From the NCBI GenBank assembly GCA_029858755.1, contig JAOUEK010000055.1, positions 1 through 8,615 of the forward strand: a stretch of DNA of 8,615 bases, given 5' to 3'. Source of the DNA: Thermoleophilia bacterium. GTDB taxonomy: Bacteria > Actinomycetota > Thermoleophilia > Gaiellales > Gaiellaceae. The position numbers and the translations under genes were made by a program. Of this stretch, positions 1-7,150 are shown piece by piece (the first letter of the stretch is position 1; each line of letters starts with the position of its first letter). The notes under the pieces were generated by a model that had not been told where the DNA came from, ran no database searches, and was given only the letters and a program-made list of their open reading frames with translations.

Positions 1-1
1 T

Positions 2-292
2 CCAGATCGCACCGTCCCCGTCGAAATCGGCTTCTCGGCAGCGCGTCTAGACGCCGGCCCTGCCATCGTCTACGGCTGGATCTACGACGCAGACGCATCC
101 TCCGCCACCGTCACAACCGCGAAGGGTGCCCAGCAGAAGGCACAGCTCGTGCGCATCACCGCTCCGATCGATGCGTCCGTCTTCGTCGCACCCATCGACG
201 ACATCGGTGACGCGCTGCCGATCACCGTAGACGTCACCAACACCACGGGTGAGTCCGTCGCTACCAAGGTCATCGAAGCGCCGCCGAGGTAG
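2..292 (+). CDS. Unrecognised protein, C-terminal part (cut by left edge)
   Basis: The reading frame starting at base 2 is open for 96 codons and ends at a TAG at 290-292. No start lies inside the window, so the gene begins further left. I do not recognise the family. The visible protein is rich in Val, Ile, Thr and Ala with few charges, and alternates short hydrophobic stretches with polar turns (for example AIVYGWIYDADAS, then ITVDVTNTTGESVAT near the end). That pattern suggests a beta-rich, possibly extracellular domain. There is no membrane segment or cysteine in the visible part. About four fifths of third codon positions are G or C, which supports real coding in this frame but is somewhat lower than the his genes appear. 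It is upstream of dinB on the same strand, separated by 103 bases with its own regulatory site, so co-transcription is not required. Confidence 0.7.
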   Translation, partial: PDRTVPVEIGFSAARLDAGPAIVYGWIYDADASSATVTTAKGAQQKAQLVRITAPIDASVFVAPIDDIGDALPITVDVTNTTGESVATKVIEAPPR

Positions 293-395
293 ACGAACGG
301 GCGACTTGGCCCACGCGTGATGCGGCACGCCCGGGTGCACCAGCGTGATGTCGCTTGGTTGCCGAGTTGCTTCGCGCTCTTGACGATGAGAACAT
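293..395 (+). other. Intergenic region upstream of dinB
   Basis: This 103-base gap holds no gene that I can support. Its right end contains a TTGACG hexamer at 380-385 that matches a -35 box at five of six positions, but no convincing -10 hexamer follows at 16-18 bases. The LexA-like site begins at 389. A GCAC...GTGC inverted repeat at 325-338 has only a four-base stem and no T-tract, so I do not call it a terminator. Confidence 0.5.
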
Positions 396-402
396 GTGTT
401 CG
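389..402 (+). promoter_or_regulatory. LexA (SOS) box at the dinB start
   Basis: The sequence AGAACATGTGTTCG matches the Gram-positive/actinobacterial SOS box CGAACRNRYGTTYG at 13 of 14 positions. The half-sites GAAC (390-393) and GTTC (398-401) are perfect and separated by four bases. It lies directly on the upstream-most dinB start codon (GTG 396-398), and its last base opens the alternative start GTG 402-404. Repression by LexA and induction after DNA damage is the expected behaviour for a Y-family polymerase gene. LexA itself is not in the window. Binding is inferred from the motif and its position. Confidence 0.75.
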
Positions 403-1589
403 TGTCGGAGGGAACCATTCTCCACGCCGACCTCGACGCGTTCTTCGCGTCGGTCGAGCAGCGTGACGACCGGCGACTGAGAGGCCGGCCGGTGATCGTC
501 GGCGGCGGTGTGGTGCTCGCCGCCAGCTACGAGGCGAAGGCCTACGGGATCGAGACCGCGATGGGTGGGAGACAGGCCCGGCGGCTCTGCCCGCAGGCGA
601 TCGTGGTGCCGCCGCGGATGTCCGCCTACTCGGAGGCGAGCAAGGCGGTATTCGCCCTGTTCCACGACACGTCGCCGCTCGTGGAGGGGCTCTCGATCGA
701 CGAGGCGTTCCTCGACGTCCGGGGCATGCGCCGCCTCGCCGGCGCGCCCACGGAGATCGCGACACGGCTGCGCCGGCGCGTCCTCGAGGAGGTCGGCCTC
801 CCGATCACCGTCGGCATCGCGCGGACGAAGTTCCTGGCGAAGGTGGCGAGCGGCGTCGCCAAGCCGAACGGCCTGCTCGTCGTGCCCCCGGACGGCGAGC
901 TCGGCTTCCTCCACCCCCTCCCGGTCGAGCGGCTGTGGGGCGTCGGGAAGGTCACCTCGGCGAAGCTCCGCGGCCGCGGGATCACCACGGTCGGCCAGGT
1001 CGCACGGCTCGACGAGAGCGTGCTGACGTGGATGCTCGGCCGGGCGGCCGGGCGTCATCTCCACGCGCTCGCCCACAACCGCGATCCCCGGGTGGTACGG
1101 GTCGGGCGGCGACGCGGGTCGATCGGAAGCCAGCGCGCGCTCGGCAGCCGCCCGCGGCCGCTCGCGGAGGTCGACGCCACACTGGTCGGGCTCGTCGACC
1201 GCGTGTGCCGCCGGCTGCGGTCCGGGCGCCGCGTGTGCAGGACGGTCGTGCTGCGGCTGCGCTTCGCCGACTTCGCGCGAGCCACACGGTCGCGCACGCT
1301 CCCGCAGGCGACGGCGAGGACGCAGGTGATCCTCGACGCCGCTCGCGAGCTCCTCGCATCGTCGGCGCCGACGATCGCGTCGAAGGGGCCGACGCTCGTG
1401 GGCATCTCCCTCACCAACCTCCAGGAGGAGGGGCGGGTGCAGCTCGCGTTGCCCTTCGACCCCGCGCACGACGCAGCGCTCGACGCGGCGCTCGACGAGA
1501 TCCACGATCGCTTCGGCCCGAACGCCGTCGTGCGCGCCCTACTCCTCGGTCGCGATCCGGGCATCGCGATGCCGCTGCTCCCTGACTGA
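396..1589 (+). CDS. dinB: DNA polymerase IV (Y-family translesion polymerase)
   Basis: Error-prone polymerase that extends primers across damaged or distorted template in the cytoplasm. At 397 residues it is the usual length. The palm carries the metal-binding Asp12 (HADLD, 10-14) and the SIDEAFLD block with Asp102/Glu103. Phe17 is in the steric-gate position. Thumb-type helix-hairpin-helix sequence RLWGVGKVTSAKL lies around 179-191, the little-finger domain follows to about 345, and QLALPF (349-354) looks like a beta-clamp-binding peptide. In the block usually written YEAR-x-x-G, Arg is replaced by Lys48 (YEAKAYG). The start is uncertain: GTG 396 gives the longest frame, GTG 402 is equally plausible, and both overlap the SOS box. 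The stop lies 10 bases from the end of convergent hisIE. Family assignment is secure from motifs along the whole length. Confidence 0.95.
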   Translation: MFVSEGTILHADLDAFFASVEQRDDRRLRGRPVIVGGGVVLAASYEAKAYGIETAMGGRQARRLCPQAIVVPPRMSAYSEASKAVFALFHDTSPLVEGLSIDEAFLDVRGMRRLAGAPTEIATRLRRRVLEEVGLPITVGIARTKFLAKVASGVAKPNGLLVVPPDGELGFLHPLPVERLWGVGKVTSAKLRGRGITTVGQVARLDESVLTWMLGRAAGRHLHALAHNRDPRVVRVGRRRGSIGSQRALGSRPRPLAEVDATLVGLVDRVCRRLRSGRRVCRTVVLRLRFADFARATRSRTLPQATARTQVILDAARELLASSAPTIASKGPTLVGISLTNLQEEGRVQLALPFDPAHDAALDAALDEIHDRFGPNAVVRALLLGRDPGIAMPLLPD

Positions 1590-1601
1590 GCGCTTGGCGC
1601 T
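1589..1601. other. Small hairpin in the dinB/hisIE convergent junction
   Basis: AGCGC and GCGCT form a five-base-pair stem around a TTG loop. The stem overlaps the last base of the dinB TGA and two bases of the hisIE stop codon. There is no T-tract on either strand, so it is at most a weak end signal shared by the two converging genes. I see no other terminator between them, and the gap is only 10 bases (1590-1599). Confidence 0.25.
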
Positions 1602-2151
1602 AGGAGGCGTGGCGCCGCCGGAGCTCGTTCTCGACGGCGGTCGGGTCGAGGCCGCGGGCGGCGAGGAGGACGTAGGTGTGGAACCAGAGGTCGGCGAGCT
1701 CGGAGACGAGGCGCTCGTCGCTCTCCGCGGCACCCGCGAGCGCGGCCTCCACGCCCTCCTCCCCCACCTTCTGCGCGGCGGCGCCGGGGCCCGCGTCGAG
1801 CAGCGACACGACGTACGAGCCCTCGGGACGCTCCGCCTGCCGCTGCGTGACCACGCGCCATAGCCACGGCGCGAAGCACGACTCGGCCCCCGTGTGGCAG
1901 GTCGGCCCGGCCGGGCGCACCCGGTAGAGCAGCGCGTCCCCGTCGCAGTCGTCGCGGATCTCCTCGACCGCGAGCGTGTTGCCGGACGTGCCGCCCTTGT
2001 GCCACAGCTCGCCACGCGAGCGGCTCCAGAACCAGGCCTCGCCGGTCTCACGCGTGCGTCGCCGCGCCTCCTCGTCCGTGTAGGCGAGCATCAGCACCCG
2101 ACCCGAGTCGGCGTCCTGGACGACGACGGGCGTCAGATCCGGACGTTCCAT
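1600..2151 (-). CDS. hisIE: Bifunctional phosphoribosyl-AMP cyclohydrolase / phosphoribosyl-ATP pyrophosphatase
   Basis: Catalyses histidine steps 2 and 3: the HisE domain converts phosphoribosyl-ATP to phosphoribosyl-AMP, and the HisI domain opens the adenine ring. The 183-residue protein has HisI first (about 5-105), with [16 protein letters not shown], the metal-binding DDCDGD acidic cluster (67-72) and cysteines 69, 85 and 92. HisE follows (about 110-183), with [12 protein letters not shown] (126-137) and ELADLWFH (151-158). It is the last gene of the operon and overlaps the end of hisF by 19 bases. Its ATG has a good AGGAG site five bases upstream, embedded in hisF codons. Fused HisIE is common in bacteria but unlike the separate hisI and hisE of Streptomyces and Mycobacterium. 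Confidence 0.96.
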   Translation of the reverse strand: MERPDLTPVVVQDADSGRVLMLAYTDEEARRRTRETGEAWFWSRSRGELWHKGGTSGNTLAVEEIRDDCDGDALLYRVRPAGPTCHTGAESCFAPWLWRVVTQRQAERPEGSYVVSLLDAGPGAAAQKVGEEGVEAALAGAAESDERLVSELADLWFHTYVLLAARGLDPTAVENELRRRHAS

Positions 2152-2885
2152 CCCAGCTCCTGCAGCTCGGCCTTCAGCTCCGGCAGCCGCTCCGGGCGCT
2201 CGTGCACGATCGAGGCGATCAGCGCTGCCTCCGCGCCGGACGCGTACGCCTCCGCCATGTGCGCCGCGTGGCCGGCGCCCCCGGAGGCGATCACGGGGAC
2301 GCCGACGGCGTTGGCCACGGCGGCCGTGAGCACGAGGTCGTAGCCGGCCCGCGTGCCGTCGGCGTCGATCGACGTCACCAGGAGCTCGCCCGCGCCCCGC
2401 TCGACCGCCTCGCGCGCCCAGTCGACGGCGTCACGGCCGCGCGGCGTCCGCCCACCGTGCGTGACCACCTCGTAGCCGCCGTTGGCGACCCGCGCGTCGA
2501 TCGCGCAGACGACGGCCTGGGCCCCGAACTCGTCGGCGAGAGCGGTGAGCATCGACGGCTCCTCGAAGGCGGCGCGGTTGACGGCCACCTTGTCCGCCCC
2601 CGCCCGGAGGAGGGAGCGGGCGTCCTCGAGCCCGGTCACGCCGCCGCCCACCGTGAACGGGATCGTCAGCTCCTCCGCGGAGCGCTCGATCAGCTCGAGC
2701 ATCGGCCGCCGCGCCTCCACCGTGGCCGTGATGTCGAGGAAGACCAGCTCGTCGGCGCCGAGCTCCGAGTAGCGGGTGGCGAGCTCGATCGGCTCGCCGA
2801 CGTCGCGCAGCCCGACGAAGTTGACGCCCTTGACCACGCGGCCGCCGGCGACGTCGAGGCACGGGATCACACGGCGCTTGACCAT
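2133..2885 (-). CDS. hisF: Imidazole glycerol phosphate synthase, cyclase subunit
   Basis: The (beta-alpha)8-barrel cyclase half of IGP synthase. It uses ammonia from HisH to turn PRFAR into imidazole glycerol phosphate and AICAR. From the ATG at 2885 the protein is 250 residues, the normal length. The catalytic aspartates fall at the canonical numbers Asp11 (IPCLDV) and Asp130 (CAIDAR). Phosphate-binding glycine motifs FTVGGG (77-82) and IASGGAG (199-205) and the TSIDADGT loop (171-178) are present. A longer frame to 2903 adds only six residues (MGAGSL) inside hisH, so I prefer the ATG that overlaps the hisH stop in TGATG. The start has only a weak ribosome site, consistent with coupling to hisH. 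The C terminus extends into hisIE. Confidence 0.97.
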   Translation of the reverse strand: MVKRRVIPCLDVAGGRVVKGVNFVGLRDVGEPIELATRYSELGADELVFLDITATVEARRPMLELIERSAEELTIPFTVGGGVTGLEDARSLLRAGADKVAVNRAAFEEPSMLTALADEFGAQAVVCAIDARVANGGYEVVTHGGRTPRGRDAVDWAREAVERGAGELLVTSIDADGTRAGYDLVLTAAVANAVGVPVIASGGAGHAAHMAEAYASGAEAALIASIVHERPERLPELKAELQELGWNVRI

Positions 2886-3505
2886 CAGGCTGCCCGCGCC
2901 CACCGGATTGCGTTCCGGAGCACGAGCGCACCCGCGGCTCCGCTGCGCTCCGGATGGAACTGGACGCCCGCGAGCGAACCAGCCTCGACCGCCGCCACGA
3001 TCGTGCCGTCGTGCTCCACCGTGGCGGCGGCGACCTCCACGTCGACGGGCTCGGCCGCGTAGCTGTGGGCGAAGTAGGCGTCGGCGCCGTCGAGCCCGGC
3101 CAGCAGCGCGCTCGGCCGGCCGAGCCTGAGCGTGTTCCAGCCCATGTGCGGGACGCGCCGGGCGCGGAGCCTGCGCACCGGGCCGGCGAGCAACCCGAGG
3201 CCGCTGCCACCCTCCTCCGAGCCCTCGAACAGCACCTGCATGCCGACGCAGATCCCGAGCGTCGGGCGCCCCGCCGCGACCCGCTCGCGCAGCGCCTCGT
3301 CGAGCCCGCCGGCCGCAAGGCCCCGGGTCGTGCTGGCCACGTGGCCGACGCCGGCGATCACCGCCAGCGGTGCGCGGGCCACCTCGGCCGCGTCGACGGA
3401 GACCAGCGGCTCGGCGCCCGCCCGCCGGATCGCCGAGCAGACCGAGCGCATGTTCCCGGCGCCGTAGTCGGCGAGCACCACGAGCAGGCCCGCCTCGGCG
3501 CTCAC
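2885..3505 (-). CDS. hisH: Imidazole glycerol phosphate synthase, glutaminase subunit
   Basis: Class I glutamine amidotransferase that feeds ammonia through the HisF barrel. The 206-residue protein starts at GTG 3505, which overlaps the hisCB stop as GTGA. The frame stays open far upstream, but that extension only shadows hisCB. The nucleophile is Cys86 (GICVGMQ, 84-90), completed by His184 and Glu186 (VQFHPERS). Other HisH marks are ADYGAGN (12-18), HMGWN (120-124) and YFAHSY (144-149). The oxyanion-strand motif, normally PGVG, reads AGVG at 51-54. It lies next to hisF with a one-base overlap, as expected for subunits made in equal amount. Confidence 0.96.
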   Translation of the reverse strand: MSAEAGLLVVLADYGAGNMRSVCSAIRRAGAEPLVSVDAAEVARAPLAVIAGVGHVASTTRGLAAGGLDEALRERVAAGRPTLGICVGMQVLFEGSEEGGSGLGLLAGPVRRLRARRVPHMGWNTLRLGRPSALLAGLDGADAYFAHSYAAEPVDVEVAAATVEHDGTIVAAVEAGSLAGVQFHPERSGAAGALVLRNAIRWARAA

Positions 3506-5106
3506 GCTGCGCCCTTGGTCGAGCGGATCCCGGACCCGGACGGCGCCACCGCGGCGCCGAGTGCGCGACCGAGCGCCTTGAACGCCGCCTCGGCGACGTG
3601 GTGGTCGTCTGCGCCAGCCGACTCGACGTGCACGGTGCACCCTGCCTCGATCGCGAAGCGCTCGAGCGCGTGGGCGACGAGTGACGTGGGCAGGGAGCCG
3701 ACGTGGTCGGAGCCGAACGTGAGCGAGACCTCGGCGTGCGCGCGGCGCACGAGGTCGACCGCCGCCGTCGCGCGCGCCTCGTCCATCGGCACCACGGCCG
3801 AGCCGTAGCGGGTCACCCCCTCGCGGCTGCCGAGGGCCTCGCCGAGCGCCCGGCCGAGCGCCGCGAGCGCGTCCTCGACCGTGTGATGGGCGTCGACCTC
3901 GAGATCGCCGCCGGCCAGCAGCTCGAGGTCGAAGCCGGCGTGGAAGGCGAGGAGCGTGAGCAGGTGGTCGAGAAAGCCGACGCCGGTGGCGACGCGGGCG
4001 AGGCCGGAGCCGTCGAGGTCGAGCGTGAGCCGCAGCGCCGTCTCCGTGGTCGTCCGGAGCACGGTCGCCTCGCGACCGGCGGCCCTCCCCGGCTCGGCGC
4101 CGAGGGCAGCGAGCAGGACGTCGTTCTCGGACGGCCGACGGATCGTCACGCGAATGCCCTCGGCGAAGACCCGCACGACGATCCCCTGCTCCTCGAGCCG
4201 CTCGCCGAGCGGCTCCGCCGTGCGCAGCCAGACGAAGTTCCCGACCACCGGGGGGCAGTCGTGGCCTGCGGCGACGAGCGCCTCTCGCACCCGCTCCCGC
4301 TCCACGATCGTCGGCCCGAGATCGAGCAGGCGCGGCTCGCGCAGAGCCGCGGCCGCGATGCGCGCGGCGGGCGCAGAGACCGGGGCGGGAGCGCGGCGGT
4401 CGTTCAGCAGCGCGGCGGTCTCCGGGTGCGCCACGGCGTAGCCCACGCGGAGCCCGGCGAAGCCGAACGCCTTCGAAAGGGTGCGGATCACGACGAGGTT
4501 CGGCGCGTCGTCGACCCAGGGCGAAGCCGAGCGAGCCCCGTACTCGACGTAGGCCTCGTCGACGACGACGACCGCGTCCGGGCGGCTGCGCGCGAGCTCG
4601 ACGAGCTCCTCCGGGTCGACCACCGAGCCGGTGGGGTTGTTGGGGTTGCAGCACCAGTGGACGTCGGCCAACTCGCCCGGCTCCACCACCGTCGCGGCCC
4701 GCAGCCCGGTGGCGATGCGGTAGAGACCGTATGTGGGCTCGGCGATCGCCGCGCGCGACCCCGGCCCGAGAAACGTCTGCGCAACGAGGACGATGAGGTC
4801 GTCCGCGCCCGCACCCACGACGACGTTCTCCGGGGCAAGGCCCGCGTAGACGGCCGCGGCCGCCCGCAACTCGACGTATCCGCCGTCCGGGTAGTCGTTG
4901 AGGCGGGCCATGCTGGCAGCCAGCGGCACCTGCGGGATGCCCGGTAGCGGTGGCGTGTTCTGGTCGAACTTGAGCACGACCTCGGGCCGGAGCCCGTGCC
5001 GCGCCGCGACCTCGCCGACAGTCGGCGCCCACCGGTACGAGCGGAACTCGGAGCCGACTGGCTGTGCTTTCGCCCGGACCGCAGCAGCCAACTCGGCCGT
5101 GCTCAC
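3502..5106 (-). CDS. Fused histidinol-phosphate aminotransferase / imidazoleglycerol-phosphate dehydratase (HisC-HisB)
   Basis: One uninterrupted 534-residue frame carries two complete enzymes. Residues 1-336 are HisC, a PLP aminotransferase: CNPNNPTG (153-160), Asp183/Tyr186 (DEAY), the PLP lysine Lys212 (TLSKAFGFAGLRVGY) and Arg319 near the domain end. After a short Gly/Ala/Arg linker (about 337-344), residues 345-534 are HisB dehydratase: GFLDHLL (377-383), the metal motif DAHHTVED (405-412), PMDEA (440-444), the second metal motif DDHHVAEAAFKA (500-511) and a STKG tail. There is no phosphatase domain. The two halves catalyse consecutive steps: HisB makes imidazole-acetol phosphate and HisC transaminates it. 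Start is GTG 5106, overlapping the hisD stop as GTGA. An internal GTG at 4060-4062 preceded by GAGG at five bases could give some free HisB, though it would clip the first beta strand. Confidence 0.95.
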   Translation of the reverse strand: MSTAELAAAVRAKAQPVGSEFRSYRWAPTVGEVAARHGLRPEVVLKFDQNTPPLPGIPQVPLAASMARLNDYPDGGYVELRAAAAVYAGLAPENVVVGAGADDLIVLVAQTFLGPGSRAAIAEPTYGLYRIATGLRAATVVEPGELADVHWCCNPNNPTGSVVDPEELVELARSRPDAVVVVDEAYVEYGARSASPWVDDAPNLVVIRTLSKAFGFAGLRVGYAVAHPETAALLNDRRAPAPVSAPAARIAAAALREPRLLDLGPTIVERERVREALVAAGHDCPPVVGNFVWLRTAEPLGERLEEQGIVVRVFAEGIRVTIRRPSENDVLLAALGAEPGRAAGREATVLRTTTETALRLTLDLDGSGLARVATGVGFLDHLLTLLAFHAGFDLELLAGGDLEVDAHHTVEDALAALGRALGEALGSREGVTRYGSAVVPMDEARATAAVDLVRRAHAEVSLTFGSDHVGSLPTSLVAHALERFAIEAGCTVHVESAGADDHHVAEAAFKALGRALGAAVAPSGSGIRSTKGAA

Positions 5107-6263
5107 GGGGCGGCCCCGAAGACGATCTCAACCGACGCCGCGTGGAGCGGCAGCCCCTCCGCCGCCGCGAGCGGCCCGACCACCTCCGCGGCCCTGCGCG
5201 CCCCCTCGGACGAGACCAGCACGACCTGCAAGGGCTTCAGGAATGTCTCGACACCGAGGCCGCCGGAGGCGCGCGCGAGGCCGCCGGTGGGCAGGACGTG
5301 CGTCGCACCCGCGGCGTAGTCGCCGATGGCGGCGCAGCCGCCGACGAACACCGAGCCCGCGTTGCGCACGCGGGGGAGCAGAGCCTCGACGTCGGCGACG
5401 TGGAGCTCGAGGTGCTCGGGCGCGTAGCGCTCGGCCGAGGCGAGCGCCTCGTCCAGCGACCCAACCACTTGTACAGAGATGTTGTCATTTCCGTCAACGA
5501 GGCTAGCGACCGCGTCGGACAGCACGCGATCGTCGGTCAGGAGCAGCGCCTCTGAGCCCGGGCCGTGCTCGGCCTGCGCCCGCAAATCGGCAGCGACGCG
5601 AGCGGGCGACGCCGTGCCGTCGGCGATCACGACGACCTCGCTCGGGCCGGCGAGCAGGTCGATGCGCACGTGGGCCGAGACGAGGTGCTTGGCCGCGGTG
5701 ACGTACGCGTTCCCGGGGCCGACGACGACGTCGACCGGCGCGATCGTCTCGGTGCCGTAGGCGAGCGCCGCCACGGCCTGCGCACCGCCGACCTCGTACA
5801 CCTCGTCGAGCCCGAGCAGGCGCGCTGCCGCGAGGATCGTGTCCGCGGCACGCGTGGTGACGACGGCGATCCGGCGCACCCCGGCGACCTGGGCGGGGAC
5901 GGCGGTCATCACGAGCGAGGATGGCAGCGGCGAGCGCCCGCTCGGCACGCACACTCCGGCGGCGGCGAGCGGGAGCCAGCGTCGCTCCGTGACGATCCCA
6001 GGCGCCGCCTCGACGGTCGTGTCCACGGGCAGCTGCGCCTCGTTGAAGCGCCGCACGGACTCGATCATCCGCTGCAGCGCCCGCGCCACGCTGTCGTCGA
6101 CAGCGGCCGCGGCGATGCGCTCGGGGCTCACGCGAAGCCCCTCGGGGCGCGGCCCGTCCAGCCGCTCCGACCACTCGAGCAACGCCGCGTCGCCGCGCGT
6201 GCGCACGTCGGCGACGATCGGCGCGACGGTCGCGATCGCCTCGTCGAGCGGTGCCGCTCTCAC
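5103..6263 (-). CDS. hisD: Histidinol dehydrogenase
   Basis: Zn-dependent, NAD-linked enzyme that oxidises histidinol to histidine in two steps. The zinc ligands are in place: Gln230 and His233 (AQAEHG), Asp315 (GDYAAG) and His374 (LPLHAA). The catalytic pair is Glu283/His284 (PEHLEL), and VGPGNAYVTAAK (181-192) is the usual cofactor-region block. The start is GTG 6263, overlapping the hisG stop as GTGA; the open frame above it only shadows hisG. At 386 residues it is shorter than the usual 420-440. It lacks about 25 N-terminal residues and about 15 residues in a segment before the catalytic pair (around 252-268), where local GC also falls. The VPGG-x-x-x-YPS block reads VPSGRSPLPS (106-115). 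All catalytic residues remain, so I expect an active enzyme. Confidence 0.95.
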   Translation of the reverse strand: MRAAPLDEAIATVAPIVADVRTRGDAALLEWSERLDGPRPEGLRVSPERIAAAAVDDSVARALQRMIESVRRFNEAQLPVDTTVEAAPGIVTERRWLPLAAAGVCVPSGRSPLPSSLVMTAVPAQVAGVRRIAVVTTRAADTILAAARLLGLDEVYEVGGAQAVAALAYGTETIAPVDVVVGPGNAYVTAAKHLVSAHVRIDLLAGPSEVVVIADGTASPARVAADLRAQAEHGPGSEALLLTDDRVLSDAVASLVDGNDNISVQVVGSLDEALASAERYAPEHLELHVADVEALLPRVRNAGSVFVGGCAAIGDYAAGATHVLPTGGLARASGGLGVETFLKPLQVVLVSSEGARRAAEVVGPLAAAEGLPLHAASVEIVFGAAP

Positions 6264-7150
6264 GCGACGAGCCGCTCCACCGGCACCACGAGGATCGAGG
6301 TCGCCCCTGCGCGCTTGAGCGCCGGCAGCAGCTCCCACACGTCGTCGGCGTCGACGGCTGCGTGCACCGCGATCTGCCCCTCCTCCGCGAGCGGGAGCAC
6401 CGTCGGGGCGCCCATGCTCGGGAGCACGTCCCGGATCGCAGGAAGGTCGGCGGCGCGGGCGTTCATCATCACGTACCGGCGGCGGCGTGCGGCCACGACG
6501 CCGAGCAGCATCAGGTCGAGGCGGTCGACGAGCTCGCGCCGCCGCTCGACTGCCTCGCGGCCGCCGACGAGCACCGCCTGGGACGAGAACAGCACGCCGA
6601 TCCGCCGCAGGCCGTTCGCGGAGACGGTCGAGCCGGTGGAGACGAGGTCGACGATCGCGTCCGCCAGGCCGAGGCGGGGAGCGGCCTCGACCGAGCCCGA
6701 GACTGGAACGAGCTGCGCCTCGACGCCGCGGTCGGCGAGCAGGCGGCGCGTCGACGCGGGGTACGCGGTGGCCACGCGCAGCCCTGCGAGGGCTTCGACT
6801 CCCTGGTGCGGGGCGTCGTCGGGGACTGCGGCCTCCAGCGTGCAGCGCCCGAAGCCGAGGTCGGCGATGGTGACCACGTCGGCGCCCGCCTCCAGCACCA
6901 GGTTGGCACCGGTGATGCCGAGGTCGACGACGCCGTCCTGAACGTACTCGGGGATGTCGCTCGGCCGGACGAGCAGCAGGTCGACGGGGGCATTGGAGCA
7001 GGGGACGAGCAGCGAGCGCTCCGTCAGCTCGAAGCTGAGCCCGGCCTCGGCGCAGAGGCGGATCGCCGGCTCTCCGAGCCGGCCCTTGGAGGGCACCGCC
7101 AGCGTCAACCGGCCGTTCGCCCCGGCGCGCTCGAAGGGAGGCGTGCTCAC
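6260..7150 (-). CDS. hisG: ATP phosphoribosyltransferase, long form
   Basis: First committed enzyme: joins ATP and PRPP to phosphoribosyl-ATP. The 296-residue protein has the catalytic domain (about 12-215), with LTLAVPSKGRL at the start and the PRPP loop DLVSTGSTVSANGL (168-181). A C-terminal ACT-like regulatory domain (about 226-296) includes MGAPTVLPLAEEG and ATSILVVPVERLV. This is the long form that is itself feedback-inhibited by histidine, so no HisZ partner is needed and none is seen. I chose GTG 7150, which overlaps the yerC-like stop as GTGA. The frame stays open to 7507, but the upstream part reads as low-complexity Arg/Ala sequence antiparallel in meaning to the regulator gene and would cover it. 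Confidence 0.96.
   Translation of the reverse strand: MSTPPFERAGANGRLTLAVPSKGRLGEPAIRLCAEAGLSFELTERSLLVPCSNAPVDLLLVRPSDIPEYVQDGVVDLGITGANLVLEAGADVVTIADLGFGRCTLEAAVPDDAPHQGVEALAGLRVATAYPASTRRLLADRGVEAQLVPVSGSVEAAPRLGLADAIVDLVSTGSTVSANGLRRIGVLFSSQAVLVGGREAVERRRELVDRLDLMLLGVVAARRRRYVMMNARAADLPAIRDVLPSMGAPTVLPLAEEGQIAVHAAVDADDVWELLPALKRAGATSILVVPVERLVA

Noticed and set aside
325..338. GCAC/GTGC hairpin after the left partial gene
   Set aside because: Four-base-pair stem with no T-tract; likely chance in GC-rich DNA.
82..765. Minus-strand open frame across the dinB upstream region
   Set aside because: Arg/Ser/Pro-rich translation with no domain; it covers the SOS box, the dinB 5' part and the left partial gene, which read well on the plus strand.
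3703..4947. Long plus-strand open frame antisense to hisCB (and a similar one at 5565-6941)
   Set aside because: Composition is Arg/Glu/Gly/Asp-rich with no recognisable motif; long antisense frames are expected in very GC-rich genes.
2885..5131. A 748-codon minus-strand open frame
   Set aside because: Only the last 206 residues (hisH, from GTG 3505) read as a real protein; the rest is Arg/Gly/Ala-rich shadow of the hisC-hisB frame, so it is not a fusion.
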